From Pseudomonas sp. (GTDB taxonomy: Bacteria; Pseudomonadota; Gammaproteobacteria; Pseudomonadales; Pseudomonadaceae), in contig JAQZAY010000087.1 of the NCBI GenBank assembly GCA_029239415.1, positions 1-12,278 on the forward strand: 12,278 nucleotides of DNA. Reading direction: 5' to 3'. This document shows, piece by piece, positions 1 to 7,241 of this stretch. The notes below the pieces were generated by a model. That model had not been told where the DNA came from. It ran no database searches and worked only from the letters and a program-made list of their open reading frames with translations. The stretch's first letter is position 1; every line of letters starts with the position of its first letter. The position numbers and the translations under genes were made by a program.

Positions 1-1
1 C

Positions 2-700
2 ATGGCCGGACTGGACAAGCGCGTAGCAACCTATGAACAGGCCCTTGAAGGCCTGGCCGATGACATGACGGTCCTGGCCGGTGGCTTCGGCCTGTGCGGC
101 ATCCCTGAAAACCTCATCGCCGAGATCCGCCGCCGCGGAGTCAAGGGCCTGACCGTGGTGTCCAACAACTGCGGCGTCGACGACTTCGGCCTGGGCGTGC
201 TGCTCAAGGACCGGCAGATCCGCAAGATGGTCGCCTCGTACGTGGGCGAGAACGCTGAGTTCGAGCGCCAGCTGCTCAGCGGCGAGCTCGAGGTGGAGCT
301 CACCCCGCAAGGTACCCTCGCAGAAAAGATGCGCGCTGGCGGCGCCGGCATCCCGGCCTTCTTCACCGCCACCGGCTACGGCACCCCGGTTGCCGAAGGC
401 AAGGAAGTACGCGAGTTCAACGGTCGCAAGTACATCCTCGAGCACGCCATCACCGGCGACTTCGCCATCGTCAAGGGCTGGAAGGCCGACCACTACGGCA
501 ACGTGGTGTATCGCAATACCGCACAGAACTTCAACCCGCTGGCGGCCACCGCCGGGCGCATCACCGTGGTCGAGGTCGAGGAGATCGTCGAGCCCGGCGT
601 GCTCATGCCCAGCGAGATCCACACCCCGGGCATCTTCGTCGACCGGGTGATCGTCGGCACCTTCGAGAAGCGCATCGAAAAGCGCACCGTCAAGGCCTGA
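2..700 (+). CDS. scoA: 3-oxoacid CoA-transferase subunit A (SCOT/Ato type)
   Basis: Alpha subunit (232 aa) of a class I CoA-transferase. It moves CoA between succinyl-CoA or acetyl-CoA and acetoacetate or a similar 3-oxoacid, so it feeds ketone bodies or short-chain acids into acetyl-CoA metabolism in the cytoplasm. The family signature is visible at residues 26-35 ([10 protein letters not shown]), followed by conserved stretches SNNCG near 54-58, [23 protein letters not shown] near 82-104 in two blocks, and GGAGIPAF. The length fits the subunit. The ATG lies one base inside the window, and the N-terminus looks complete because MAGLDKRV is a usual start for this subunit, but its ribosome site and promoter are outside. 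The beta subunit follows after 36 bp, so the two are almost certainly one transcript. The exact acid substrate cannot be told from sequence; in Pseudomonas these genes are also named ato. Confidence 0.92.
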   Translation: MAGLDKRVATYEQALEGLADDMTVLAGGFGLCGIPENLIAEIRRRGVKGLTVVSNNCGVDDFGLGVLLKDRQIRKMVASYVGENAEFERQLLSGELEVELTPQGTLAEKMRAGGAGIPAFFTATGYGTPVAEGKEVREFNGRKYILEHAITGDFAIVKGWKADHYGNVVYRNTAQNFNPLAATAGRITVVEVEEIVEPGVLMPSEIHTPGIFVDRVIVGTFEKRIEKRTVKA

Positions 701-736
701 CCGTCCTGCCAACACAACAACAAGGAAACCCTGACC

Positions 737-1393
737 ATGGCACTGACCCGCGAACAGATGGCGCAACGCGTCGCCCGTGAACTCAAGGACGGCTACTACG
801 TCAACCTCGGCATCGGCATCCCCACCCTGGTGGCCAACTATGTGCCCGCCGACATGGACGTGATGCTGCAATCGGAAAACGGCCTGCTGGGCATGGGCGA
901 GTTTCCCACCGAGAAACAGCTGGACGCCGACATGATCAACGCCGGCAAGCAGACCGTCACTGCCCGCCGCGGCGCGTCGATCTTCAACTCCGCCGACTCC
1001 TTCGCGATGATTCGCGGCGGCCATGTCGACCTCACGGTGCTCGGGGCCTTCGAAGTAGACGTCGAAGGCAACATCGCCTCCTGGATGATCCCTGGCAAGC
1101 TGGTCAAGGGCATGGGCGGCGCGATGGACCTGGTCGCCGGCGCCGAGAACATCATCGTCACCATGACCCACGCTTCCAAGGACGGCGAGTCCAAGCTGCT
1201 CACGCGCTGCAGCCTGCCGCTCACCGGCGCGGGGTGCATTCGCAAGGTGCTGACCGACCTGGCGTACCTGGAGATCGACAACGGTGCCTTCATCCTGCGC
1301 GAGACGGCGCCAGGGGTGAGTGTCGAGGAGATTGTCGAGAAGACGGCGGGGAGGTTGATCGTGGCGGATGATGTGAAGGAGATGAGGTTCTAG
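737..1393 (+). CDS. scoB: 3-oxoacid CoA-transferase subunit B (SCOT/Ato type)
   Basis: Beta subunit (218 aa) of the same enzyme and the one that carries the catalytic residue. The SENG motif is at residues 46-49, so Glu47 is the expected nucleophile that forms the glutamyl-CoA thioester. The glycine-rich NLGIGIPTL lies at 23-31, and GGHVDLTVLGAFEVD and GKLVKGMGGAMDLV are also typical of the family. The start is well set: AAGGAAA at 722-728 sits 8 bases before the ATG. It follows subunit A by 36 bp and ends the operon, because the next 378 bp hold no gene. No thiolase, hydroxybutyrate dehydrogenase or acetoacetate permease follows on this side; partners, if any, would be left of the window. 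Confidence 0.93.
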   Translation: MALTREQMAQRVARELKDGYYVNLGIGIPTLVANYVPADMDVMLQSENGLLGMGEFPTEKQLDADMINAGKQTVTARRGASIFNSADSFAMIRGGHVDLTVLGAFEVDVEGNIASWMIPGKLVKGMGGAMDLVAGAENIIVTMTHASKDGESKLLTRCSLPLTGAGCIRKVLTDLAYLEIDNGAFILRETAPGVSVEEIVEKTAGRLIVADDVKEMRF

Positions 1394-1534
1394 ACATCAA
1401 TTCAATCGCGGGCAATTGAGGGCAACGGACCTCAGCCTCCACGTGAATGCGGACAGGACAAGGTTTTCCAACGTGTTCGCGAAGTGCCTCATGACTCCAC
1501 ATTAACGGACAGTCTCACTTTGACTTTCCCCATC

Positions 1535-1576
1535 CACCTGCCTGTGCGGGAGCGGCCGCTCCCGCACAGGCAGGTG
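1535..1576. repeat. Perfect 42-bp palindrome (REP-like or terminator-like)
   Basis: Bases 1535-1555 are the exact reverse complement of 1556-1576, with no spacer; the centre is GCGGCCGC. In RNA this would form a very strong GC-rich hairpin with a small loop. It lies 142 bp after the scoB stop. Neither strand has a T-run after the arm, so it is not a classical intrinsic terminator. The arm sequence CCTGTGCGGGAGCGG resembles the outer part of common P. putida REP elements (from memory), which makes two REP ends placed head to head a reasonable reading. It could end the sco transcript or stabilise its 3' end. Confidence 0.75.
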
Positions 1577-1598
1577 AGTCCCCGGCAGGATTATCTGG

Positions 1599-1613
1599 TT
1601 ACAGGTTTTGTAA
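1599..1613. promoter_or_regulatory. Inverted repeat TTACA-N5-TGTAA in the AT-rich region upstream of the TerC-family gene
   Basis: TTACA at 1599-1603 and TGTAA at 1609-1613 form a perfect 5-bp inverted repeat with a 5-base spacer, and another CTGTAA copy follows at 1624-1629. The segment is clearly AT-richer than its surroundings and contains a -10-like TAATAAT. A binding site for a dimeric regulator at the promoter of the downstream gene is plausible, but I cannot name the regulator and no -35 box is evident. Confidence 0.3.
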
Positions 1614-1712
1614 TAATTTCTCGCTGTAAGAAGAGTCTGTTTCGCTTGTAGGATTCTAGTCCCAAATTGACATCAGGCAGACATGAGCACCTTCTCGGAG
1701 CCCCCCAGTCGC

Positions 1713-1750
1713 TGGCCATCCCGGCCATCCTCCCTGCGTCCCTGTGACGC
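1713..1750 (+). promoter_or_regulatory. Two small hairpins in the leader of the TerC-family gene
   Basis: TGGCC (1713-1717) pairs with GGCCA (1723-1727), and GCGTC (1736-1740) pairs with GACGC (1746-1750), each around a 5-base loop. They lie 22-59 bases before the start codon of a gene that lacks a recognisable Shine-Dalgarno sequence. TerC-family genes in other bacteria are often preceded by the yybP-ykoY manganese riboswitch, but its conserved GGGGAGUAG core is not present, so I call this only a structured leader. Confidence 0.3.
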
Positions 1751-1771
1751 TTCCCGCATGAGTACCCGCCC

Positions 1772-3343
1772 ATGGAATGGCTAGCCGACCCCACGGCCTG
1801 GCTGGGCCTTGCCACGCTGATCGTGCTCGAACTGGTGCTGGGTATCGACAACCTGGTGTTCATCGCCATCCTCGCCGACAAGCTTCCACCGCATCAGCGC
1901 GACCGCGCGCGGGTGATCGGCCTGACGATGGCGATGGTCATGCGCCTGGGCCTGCTGGCCAGTATCTCGTGGATGGTCACGCTGACGGCGCCGCTGTTCG
2001 AGGTGTTCGACAAGAGCTTCTCGGGCCGCGACCTGATCATGCTGTTCGGTGGCGTGTTCCTGCTGTTCAAGGCCACCATGGAGCTGCACGAGCGCCTTGA
2101 AGGCCATGTGGCCCAGGCCAGCGGCCCGGTGCGCCACTCGGCGTTCTGGCCGATCGTCGCGCAGATCGTCGTGCTCGACGCGGTGTTCTCGCTGGACGCC
2201 GTGATCACGGCCGTGGGCATGGTCGAGCACCTGTCGGTGATGATGATCGCGGTGGTCTTCTCGATGGGCATCATGATCGTGGCCAGCAAGCCGCTGACGC
2301 GATTCGTCAACGCCCACCCGACGGTGATCATGCTGTGCCTGGGCTTTTTGATGATGATCGGCTTCAGCCTGACCGCCGAGGGGCTGGGCTTCCACATCCC
2401 GAAAGGCTACCTGTACGCGGCCATCGGTTTCTCGATCCTGATCGAGCTGTTCAACCAGCTGGCTCGCGCTCGCCGCAAGCGCAGCGTGCAACAGCACCGG
2501 CCCCTGCGCGAGCGTACGGCGCATGCCGTGCTGCGCCTGCTCGGTGGTCGCCGGGTCGAGGCCGACGAGGTGGGCGAGGAGATCGCCGACATGGTCGAGG
2601 GTGGCGAGGAACAGGTGCTGTTCGATCGCCGTGAGCGGGTGATGATCAGTGGCGTGCTGAACCTGGCCGAGCGGCCGATCCGCACGGTGATGACGGTGCG
2701 TACCGAGGTCGATGCCATCGAGCTCGGCCAGAGCCCAGAGGACATCGCCCAGGCACTGCTGAACTCGCCGTACTCGCGCCTGCCGCTGATTCGCGACGGC
2801 CGTATCGACGAGCCGCTGGGTTTCGTGCACAAGAAGGAGCTGCTGCACGAGCTGCTGGCCGGTCACACCCCGGAGCTCGAGAACATCGCCAAGGCGCCGC
2901 TGAACCTGCTGGAAAGCTTCAGCATCCTCAACGCGCTGGAGCAGATGCGCGCACAGTCGACGCACATCGCCTTCGTGGTCAACGAGTTCGGTGACTTCAC
3001 CGGTCTGCTGACCATGACCGACATCCTCGAGTCGATTGCCGGCGAACTGCCCGACGCCAGCGAAGTGGAAGGCCCGGGCATCGTCGAGGACGCCGACGGC
3101 TTCGTGGTCAGCGGTGCGCTGAACCTCAGCCAGGTGCAGGCCCAGACCGGCTTTGCCGCCCGTGCCACCGACGACTACCAGACCCTCGCGGGGCTGGTGA
3201 TGAGCCTGCTCGACCGCTTGCCGGTGGTCGGCGACCACCTGTCGTGGAACGGCTGGCAGATGACCGTGGTGGCGGTGGAGGAGCGCCGGGTACGCCAGGT
3301 GCGCCTTACACCGGGCGGCGACGCTGACGCAGCAGGTGCTTGA
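1772..3343 (+). CDS. TerC family membrane protein with CBS pair and CorC_HlyC domain (YoaE/YegH type)
   Basis: Inner-membrane protein of 523 aa. Residues 1-235 are a TerC domain with about seven hydrophobic helices and the paired acidic motifs of the family: ELVLGIDN at 20-27 and [11 protein letters not shown] at 134-144 (Asp26, Asp136, Asp142). A charged linker rich in arginine leads to a cytoplasmic CBS pair at roughly 300-425 and a CorC_HlyC-type domain at about 435-515. This order matches E. coli YoaE/YegH and the CBS-containing TerC proteins, thought to act in metal (manganese or other cation) export or in metallation of secreted proteins; the exact substrate is unknown. The start [10 protein letters not shown] is the family's usual N-terminus and is the only in-frame ATG there, although no good ribosome site precedes it. 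The 3' end overlaps rarD on the opposite strand by 38 bp. Confidence 0.9.
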   Translation: MEWLADPTAWLGLATLIVLELVLGIDNLVFIAILADKLPPHQRDRARVIGLTMAMVMRLGLLASISWMVTLTAPLFEVFDKSFSGRDLIMLFGGVFLLFKATMELHERLEGHVAQASGPVRHSAFWPIVAQIVVLDAVFSLDAVITAVGMVEHLSVMMIAVVFSMGIMIVASKPLTRFVNAHPTVIMLCLGFLMMIGFSLTAEGLGFHIPKGYLYAAIGFSILIELFNQLARARRKRSVQQHRPLRERTAHAVLRLLGGRRVEADEVGEEIADMVEGGEEQVLFDRRERVMISGVLNLAERPIRTVMTVRTEVDAIELGQSPEDIAQALLNSPYSRLPLIRDGRIDEPLGFVHKKELLHELLAGHTPELENIAKAPLNLLESFSILNALEQMRAQSTHIAFVVNEFGDFTGLLTMTDILESIAGELPDASEVEGPGIVEDADGFVVSGALNLSQVQAQTGFAARATDDYQTLAGLVMSLLDRLPVVGDHLSWNGWQMTVVAVEERRVRQVRLTPGGDADAAGA

Positions 3344-4193
3344 ACCCTTCGACGATCAGCACCAGCACGGCGGCCCAGATGGGCAGGTAGGTCAGCCACT
3401 GGTCGCGACCGATGGTCTCGCCCAGTAGCAGCGCCACGCCCACCAGCAACACGGGCTCGACGTAGCTGAGCAGGCCGAACAGGCCGAACGGCAACAGGCG
3501 GCTGGCCAGCACATAGCTGACCAGCGCCAGTGCGCTGATCGCCCCGAGCAGCGGGATCAACCCGTACAGCGCGGGGTGGGCGGCCATGTCGGCCGCCGAC
3601 AGCGGGCCGTTGACCACAAAGTACAGCGCAGCTGGCAGCAGCAGGAACATGTCGCCCCACAGGCCGCCCAGGTTTTCGTTGCGGCACTTGCGCCGCAACA
3701 CGAAATACACCGGGTAGCCGGTGGCGACCACCAGTGTTTCCCAGGCGAAGCGGCCGTGCTGGTACAGCTCGTGGCCGACCCCGCACGCGGCGCACAGCAC
3801 CGCCACCTTCTGCAGGTAGGACAGGCGCTCGCCGTAGACCAGCCGGCCCGTGAGCACCATGGTCAGCGGCAGCAGGAAGTAGCCCAGCGACACCTCGAGG
3901 CTGCGCCCATGCAGCGGCGCCCACAGGAACAGCCACAGCTGCACCCCTATCAACGACGAGGTGCCGACCATGCCCAGCAGCAGCAGCGGGTTTCGCCGCA
4001 CCCGTTGCAGCAGCGTGTTCACCAGCGGCCAGTCCTTGCTCACCAGCATGAACAGCGTCAGGCAGGGCAGGGTCAGCAGGATGCGCCAGCCGAAGATTTC
4101 CTCCCCGTCCAGAGGCGAAAGCAGGGAGGTATAGAAGTACATCACGGCGAACAGGCAGGACGCCATGACCGATGAAAGAATGCCTTTTGACAC
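3306..4193 (-). CDS. rarD: RarD, EamA/DMT-superfamily transporter
   Basis: Inner-membrane permease of 295 aa with ten predicted hydrophobic helices in two EamA-like halves, the standard size of RarD. The N-terminus [20 protein letters not shown] and the following WR motif (EIFGWRILL) are typical of RarD. The family was named for chloramphenicol sensitivity in E. coli, but the natural substrate is not established; metabolite efflux is the general role of the DMT superfamily. The start is GTG at 4193, supported by GAGG about 6 bases upstream on the minus strand and by the conserved N-terminus. It lies 49 bp downstream of the CSS-EAL gene on the same strand with no evident terminator between, so the two may be co-transcribed. 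Its 3' end overlaps the TerC-family gene by 38 bp. Confidence 0.92.
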   Translation of the reverse strand: MSKGILSSVMASCLFAVMYFYTSLLSPLDGEEIFGWRILLTLPCLTLFMLVSKDWPLVNTLLQRVRRNPLLLLGMVGTSSLIGVQLWLFLWAPLHGRSLEVSLGYFLLPLTMVLTGRLVYGERLSYLQKVAVLCAACGVGHELYQHGRFAWETLVVATGYPVYFVLRRKCRNENLGGLWGDMFLLLPAALYFVVNGPLSAADMAAHPALYGLIPLLGAISALALVSYVLASRLLPFGLFGLLSYVEPVLLVGVALLLGETIGRDQWLTYLPIWAAVLVLIVEGFKHLLRQRRRPV

Positions 4194-4242
4194 GAGTGCC
4201 TCGGTTGCTTGGATTGGGCGGAGCGATCAACCGCGCATGATC

Positions 4243-5814
4243 TCAGGTGCCCGCCCCCTGCGGCAACCTCGAACTGCCGGGCTGTCCCGCCAGCGCCTTG
4301 AGCAGCGCCTGGCCGGTCATGGGCCGGGCGAACAGGTAGCCTTGCTGGAAGTCCACGCCGTGGCCGGCCAGGTAATCGCGTTGCTGCAGGGTCTCCACGC
4401 CCTCGGCGACGACGCCGAGCCCAAGCTTGGCGGCCAGCTCGATGATGCTGTCCAGGATGTGCTGGGGCAGGGCATCGCTGCCGATCATGGCCACGAAGCT
4501 CTGGTCGATCTTGAGGTAGTCGACCTTGAACTGGTGCAGGTAGCTGAGGCTCGACTGGCCCGTGCCAAAGTCGTCCAGGGCGATCATCACGCCGAGGGCA
4601 TGCAGCTTCTCGAACAGCTCGAGGGTGATGGGTGTCGCCTCGATCAGCTTGCGCTCGGTCAACTCCAGGGTCAGCACCACGCGCCCCGGCGGGAAATGCT
4701 CGAGAAAGCCGCGGCAGTCATCGAGCAGCTCCAGGTCGCGGCAGTGGTCGGCCGTGATGTTCAGGCCGACATGAAAACCGTCGTCGAACAGCGCGGCGTA
4801 GGGCGCGAGCGCCTTGGCAGTGTGCAGCATCAGCGCGCGGGTCATGGCGACGATGTGGCCGCTGTGCTCGGCATAGGGGATGAACAGGTCGGGGCGCACC
4901 AGGCCCTCGCTGGGATGCTGCCAGCGCATCAACACCTCGACACCCGCCCAGCGGTAGTCGCCCTTGCGCACCAGAGGCTGGAAGTAGGGAATGAACTCGC
5001 CGGCCTCCAGCGCCCTTTGCAGCTCGGCCCGGGGCGATTGCGCCCGGCGAATCTGCCAGCGGCACGCCACCCCGGCCAGTCCCCCGAGCACCAGCAGCAG
5101 GCCGAGCACCGCGAGGTACTGGCTGCGCATGGACTCGCCCAGCTTGCCCGCCTCGAAGCCGGCGAGCACGGTGAACGGGTAGCGCGTCGAGGCCAGGGCG
5201 ACGGCCGCCGTGGCCGAGGAGGGCGGCGCGCCGTCGTGTACCTGGCCATCCTTGCCCATCCAGTGGCTGCCCACCTGCAGGCGCAACTCGCTGGCCGGTC
5301 CGATCAGGCGCAGTGCGGTGAGCAGGTGGTCGCCGTCGACCGAGGCCATGGCGCCGCGCCCACCCTGGCTGGCCCGGTAGACCAGCAGCGCGCTGCCCGG
5401 GGTGACCTGGTTGCCCGCCATCAGCCACAGCAGGCCGCCGGTGTAGTCCGCGGCATCGACCGTTTCGTCGTAGTCACCGAACAGCGAGCTGCAATAGAGC
5501 CTGTCATGATCGAACAAGGTGGTGGCGCGCACGAACGAGTTGCGTGTCACCTGCTCGCGCAGCGCCAGGGTGACTTCGCCACAGGGGCGACCTGCCAGGG
5601 GCAACGGCGCAGTGGCGGCGCCGGAAATGTTGTCGAGGATGCGTTCGACCTGTGTCACCACCTGCCGGGCGGTTGCGCGGCTGGCATCCTGCAGGTCACG
5701 CTCGGCCTGCCAGCGGGCCACCGCCAGCCCGCAGACCAGCGGCAGTACGCCCACGCCCCAGGGCAGCAGGGTGCGCCAGTTCCAGCGCGAGCGGCGTTTT
5801 ACCGTCAGGGGCAT
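4243..5814 (-). CDS. CSS-motif EAL-domain cyclic-di-GMP phosphodiesterase
   Basis: Membrane-bound c-di-GMP phosphodiesterase of 523 aa. Helix 1 is at about 16-33, a periplasmic CSS-motif sensor follows with Cys78 (RPCGE) and Cys108 of YCSS, helix 2 is at about 234-251, and the EAL domain runs from about 262 to the end. The EAL signature reads EVL (Glu293), a common active variant. Other catalytic and metal-binding residues are present: Asn352, Glu384 of ELTER, Asp414-Asp415 of ALDDFGTG, Lys435, Glu471 and Gln491, so it should hydrolyse c-di-GMP to pGpG. In E. coli relatives a disulphide between the two periplasmic cysteines controls activity and proteolysis. I chose the ATG at 5814 because AAGGT lies 9 bases upstream and the membrane-protein N-terminus MPLTVKRRSR fits; a TTG at 5895 would add 27 unlikely residues. 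rarD follows after 49 bp. Confidence 0.92.
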   Translation of the reverse strand: MPLTVKRRSRWNWRTLLPWGVGVLPLVCGLAVARWQAERDLQDASRATARQVVTQVERILDNISGAATAPLPLAGRPCGEVTLALREQVTRNSFVRATTLFDHDRLYCSSLFGDYDETVDAADYTGGLLWLMAGNQVTPGSALLVYRASQGGRGAMASVDGDHLLTALRLIGPASELRLQVGSHWMGKDGQVHDGAPPSSATAAVALASTRYPFTVLAGFEAGKLGESMRSQYLAVLGLLLVLGGLAGVACRWQIRRAQSPRAELQRALEAGEFIPYFQPLVRKGDYRWAGVEVLMRWQHPSEGLVRPDLFIPYAEHSGHIVAMTRALMLHTAKALAPYAALFDDGFHVGLNITADHCRDLELLDDCRGFLEHFPPGRVVLTLELTERKLIEATPITLELFEKLHALGVMIALDDFGTGQSSLSYLHQFKVDYLKIDQSFVAMIGSDALPQHILDSIIELAAKLGLGVVAEGVETLQQRDYLAGHGVDFQQGYLFARPMTGQALLKALAGQPGSSRLPQGAGT

Positions 5815-5859
5815 GCAGGCTGACCTTGCAGGACTGAGAATCGTGGCCAGAGGATAACC

Positions 5860-5897
5860 GTTTGTCGCCAGCGTCGGTGAACTAGCCTGCGACAAAC
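5860..5897. repeat. Inverted repeat GTTTGTCGC-N20-GCGACAAAC upstream of the CSS-EAL gene
   Basis: GTTTGTCGC at 5860-5868 and GCGACAAAC at 5889-5897 are perfect 9-bp arms with a 20-base spacer. The element lies 46-83 bases before the chosen start of the EAL gene. It could be an operator, or a hairpin in the 5' leader if transcription starts just upstream. Confidence 0.5.
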
Positions 5898-5907
5898 CGA
5901 TTTACGC

Positions 5908-5936
5908 AATGTAGAATCAGGTTACGAATACAACAA
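5908..5936 (-). promoter_or_regulatory. Possible sigma-70 promoter of the CSS-EAL gene
   Basis: On the minus strand TTGTTG (5936-5931) and TACATT (5913-5908) stand 17 bases apart, matching the consensus boxes at 3/6 and 4/6 positions. Transcription would begin near 5901, placing the 9-bp inverted repeat at the start of the leader. The match is modest. Confidence 0.3.
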
Positions 5937-6011
5937 TAAGGTCCTCCAGCCCGTGGAGAGGCCAACCGCCGAGACTGGGTCCTATGAAATGCCTTGGGTT
6001 CAAGCTGATCT

Positions 6012-6028
6012 ACGGTGACTACCTTGCA
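6012..6028 (+). promoter_or_regulatory. Weak -24/-12 (sigma-54-like) element upstream of hpd
   Basis: GG at 6014-6015 and GC at 6026-6027 are separated by exactly 10 bases, and the -12 part TTGCA (6024-6028) is a full match. The -24 part (CGGTGA against TGGCAC) keeps only the GG. If real, transcription would begin about 80 bases before the hpd start codon. Tyrosine and phenylalanine catabolic genes in Pseudomonas can be under enhancer-type regulators such as PhhR, which makes this worth noting but does not prove it. Confidence 0.25.
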
Positions 6029-6041
6029 CGCAGTGTGCGTG
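6027..6041. promoter_or_regulatory. Inverted repeat CACGCA-N3-TGCGTG upstream of hpd
   Basis: CACGCA (6027-6032) and TGCGTG (6036-6041) are perfect 6-bp arms around GTG, 81-95 bases upstream of the hpd start and overlapping the -12-like box. The size and position suit an operator for a dimeric repressor or activator. I cannot identify the protein. Confidence 0.35.
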
Positions 6042-6121
6042 GAGTCCCCTGTGCCCCACCGTTGTTGCGCATCGATAGCAGGCGTTGACCGTTCATTACC
6101 GCTTTTGATGAGGACACCAAC

Positions 6122-7198
6122 ATGGCAGATATCTACGAAAACCCGATGGGCCTGGCCGGTTTCGAATTCATCGAGTTCGCTTCGCCCACTCCGGGCGTGC
6201 TCGAGCCGATCTTTCAGATCATGGGCTTTACCAAGGTCGCCACGCACCGCTCCAAGGATGTGCACCTGTATCGCCAGGGCGCCATCAACCTGATCCTGAA
6301 CAACGAACCCAAGAGCATCGCCTCCTACTTTGCCGCCGAGCATGGCCCGTCGGTGTGCGGCATGGCGTTTCGCGTGCGCAATGCCCACGAAGCCTACGCC
6401 CGTGCGCTGGAGCTGGGTGCCCAGCCGGTCGAGATCGAGACCGGCCCGATGGAGTTGCGCCTGCCGGCGATCAAGGGTATCGGGGGCGCGCCGCTGTACC
6501 TGATCGACCGCTTCGAGGAGGGCAGTTCGATCTACGACATCGACTTCAACTACCTCGAGGGCGTCGACCGCCATCCCGAAGGGGCGGGCCTCAAGCTCAT
6601 CGACCATTTGACCCATAACGTCTATCGCGGGCGCATGGCCTACTGGGCCGGTTTCTACGAGAAGCTGTTCAACTTCCGCGAGATCCGTTACTTCGATATC
6701 AAGGGCGAGTATACCGGGCTGACCTCCAAGGCCATGACCGCGCCCGATGGCATGATCCGCATTCCGCTGAACGAGGAGTCGTCCAAGGGTGCCGGGCAGA
6801 TCGAAGAGTTCCTGATGCAGTTCAATGGCGAGGGGATCCAGCACGTGGCCTTCATCACCGATGACCTGGTCGACACCTGGGACCGGCTCAAGGCGCTGGG
6901 CATGCGTTTCATGACCGCGCCTCCCGATACCTACTATGAAATGCTCGAAGGCCGGTTGCCAGGCCACGGCGAGCCGGTCGAGCAACTCCAGTCCCGCGGC
7001 ATCCTGCTCGATGGTTCTGCCGATTCCGGCGACAAGCGGCTGCTGCTGCAGATTTTCTCGGAGACCCTGATGGGGCCGGTGTTCTTCGAGTTCATCCAGC
7101 GCAAGGGGGATGATGGCTTCGGCGAGGGCAACTTCAAGGCCTTGTTCGAATCGATCGAGCGCGACCAGGTACGCCGCGGCGTGCTCAGCGTGGAGTGA
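6122..7198 (+). CDS. hpd: 4-hydroxyphenylpyruvate dioxygenase
   Basis: Cytoplasmic Fe(II) enzyme of 358 aa that turns 4-hydroxyphenylpyruvate and O2 into homogentisate and CO2, the second step of tyrosine breakdown. The length equals that of the well-studied Pseudomonas enzymes. It has two vicinal-oxygen-chelate halves (about 10-150 and 155-345). The three iron ligands are present: His162 (LIDHLTHNV), His241 (GIQHVAF) and Glu323 (VFFEFIQR). The conserved C-terminal part with [19 protein letters not shown] closes the active site. GAGGA at 6110-6114, 7 bases before the ATG, fixes the start. The homogentisate genes (hmgA, fahA, maiA) are not in this window, so hpd stands alone as a single-gene unit, divergent from the CSS-EAL gene and convergent with the CSS-only gene, whose stop lies 13 bp away. 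Confidence 0.97.
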   Translation: MADIYENPMGLAGFEFIEFASPTPGVLEPIFQIMGFTKVATHRSKDVHLYRQGAINLILNNEPKSIASYFAAEHGPSVCGMAFRVRNAHEAYARALELGAQPVEIETGPMELRLPAIKGIGGAPLYLIDRFEEGSSIYDIDFNYLEGVDRHPEGAGLKLIDHLTHNVYRGRMAYWAGFYEKLFNFREIRYFDIKGEYTGLTSKAMTAPDGMIRIPLNEESSKGAGQIEEFLMQFNGEGIQHVAFITDDLVDTWDRLKALGMRFMTAPPDTYYEMLEGRLPGHGEPVEQLQSRGILLDGSADSGDKRLLLQIFSETLMGPVFFEFIQRKGDDGFGEGNFKALFESIERDQVRRGVLSVE

Positions 7199-7211
7199 CC
7201 CGTCTCGCCGG

Positions 7212-7241
7212 TCAGCCCCGCGTCTCTTGGGGCGCGGCTGA
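7212..7241. terminator. Possible hairpin at the hpd / CSS-only gene convergence
   Basis: TCAG (7212-7215) pairs with CTGA (7238-7241), and CCGCG (7218-7222) pairs with CGCGG (7233-7237), with a 2-base bulge on one side and a 10-base loop. It begins 13 bases after the hpd stop and sits inside the last codons of the convergent gene. There is no T-run on either side, so its role as a bidirectional terminator is only a guess. Confidence 0.3.

Larger units (their letters stand above)
1394..1771. other. 378-bp gene-free region between scoB and the TerC-family gene
   Basis: No gene is supported in this stretch apart from a possible tiny ORF reported under findings. It has three parts. Bases 1394-1534 show nothing beyond a weak 6-bp inverted repeat (TCAATT at 1397-1402, AATTGA at 1414-1419) just after the scoB stop. 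Bases 1535-1576 are a perfect palindrome. Bases 1587-1771 begin AT-rich, with an inverted repeat, and turn into a GC-rich leader with small hairpins before the TerC-family gene. No convincing -35/-10 pair can be picked: TTGACA at 1667-1672 has no -10 box at the right distance, and TAATAAT at 1611-1617 lacks a good -35. Confidence 0.6.
5815..6121. other. 307-bp divergent intergenic region between the CSS-EAL gene and hpd
   Basis: This stretch must hold the promoters of two divergent genes. I see a possible sigma-70 promoter and an inverted repeat on the EAL side. A small hairpin lies in the middle (CTCCA at 5944-5948 with TGGAG at 5954-5958), and there is a -24/-12-like element plus an inverted repeat on the hpd side. 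A 34-codon plus-strand frame from 5984 has no ribosome site and I do not count it as a gene. Confidence 0.6.

Noticed and set aside
1667..1672. TTGACA as a -35 box for the TerC-family gene
   Set aside because: No acceptable -10 sequence stands 15-19 bases downstream (the place reads CCTTCT).
1577..1771. yybP-ykoY manganese riboswitch before the TerC-family gene
   Set aside because: Family context suggests it, but the conserved GGGGAGUAG core and the expected second conserved loop are absent.
1781..3238. 485-codon open frame antisense to the TerC-family gene, rich in His, Gln and Asp
   Set aside because: It lies wholly within a clear gene, has the composition expected from the reverse of high-GC codons, and resembles no protein family.
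3175..4230. 351-codon frame on the minus strand overlapping rarD in another frame
   Set aside because: Arg/Ala/Pro-rich low-complexity translation with no hydrophobic helices, while the other frame gives a complete RarD.
4165..5823. 552-codon open frame antisense to the CSS-EAL gene
   Set aside because: The opposite strand carries an intact CSS-EAL protein with all catalytic motifs; this frame is Gln/His/Ala-rich shadow sequence without domains.
5815..5895. Longer CSS-EAL start at TTG 5895
   Set aside because: The ATG at 5814 has a proper ribosome site and gives a normal membrane-protein N-terminus; the extension crosses the inverted repeat and looks non-coding.
5984..6088. 34-codon plus-strand frame upstream of hpd
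   Set aside because: No ribosome site, no recognisable content, and it lies across the presumed hpd promoter.
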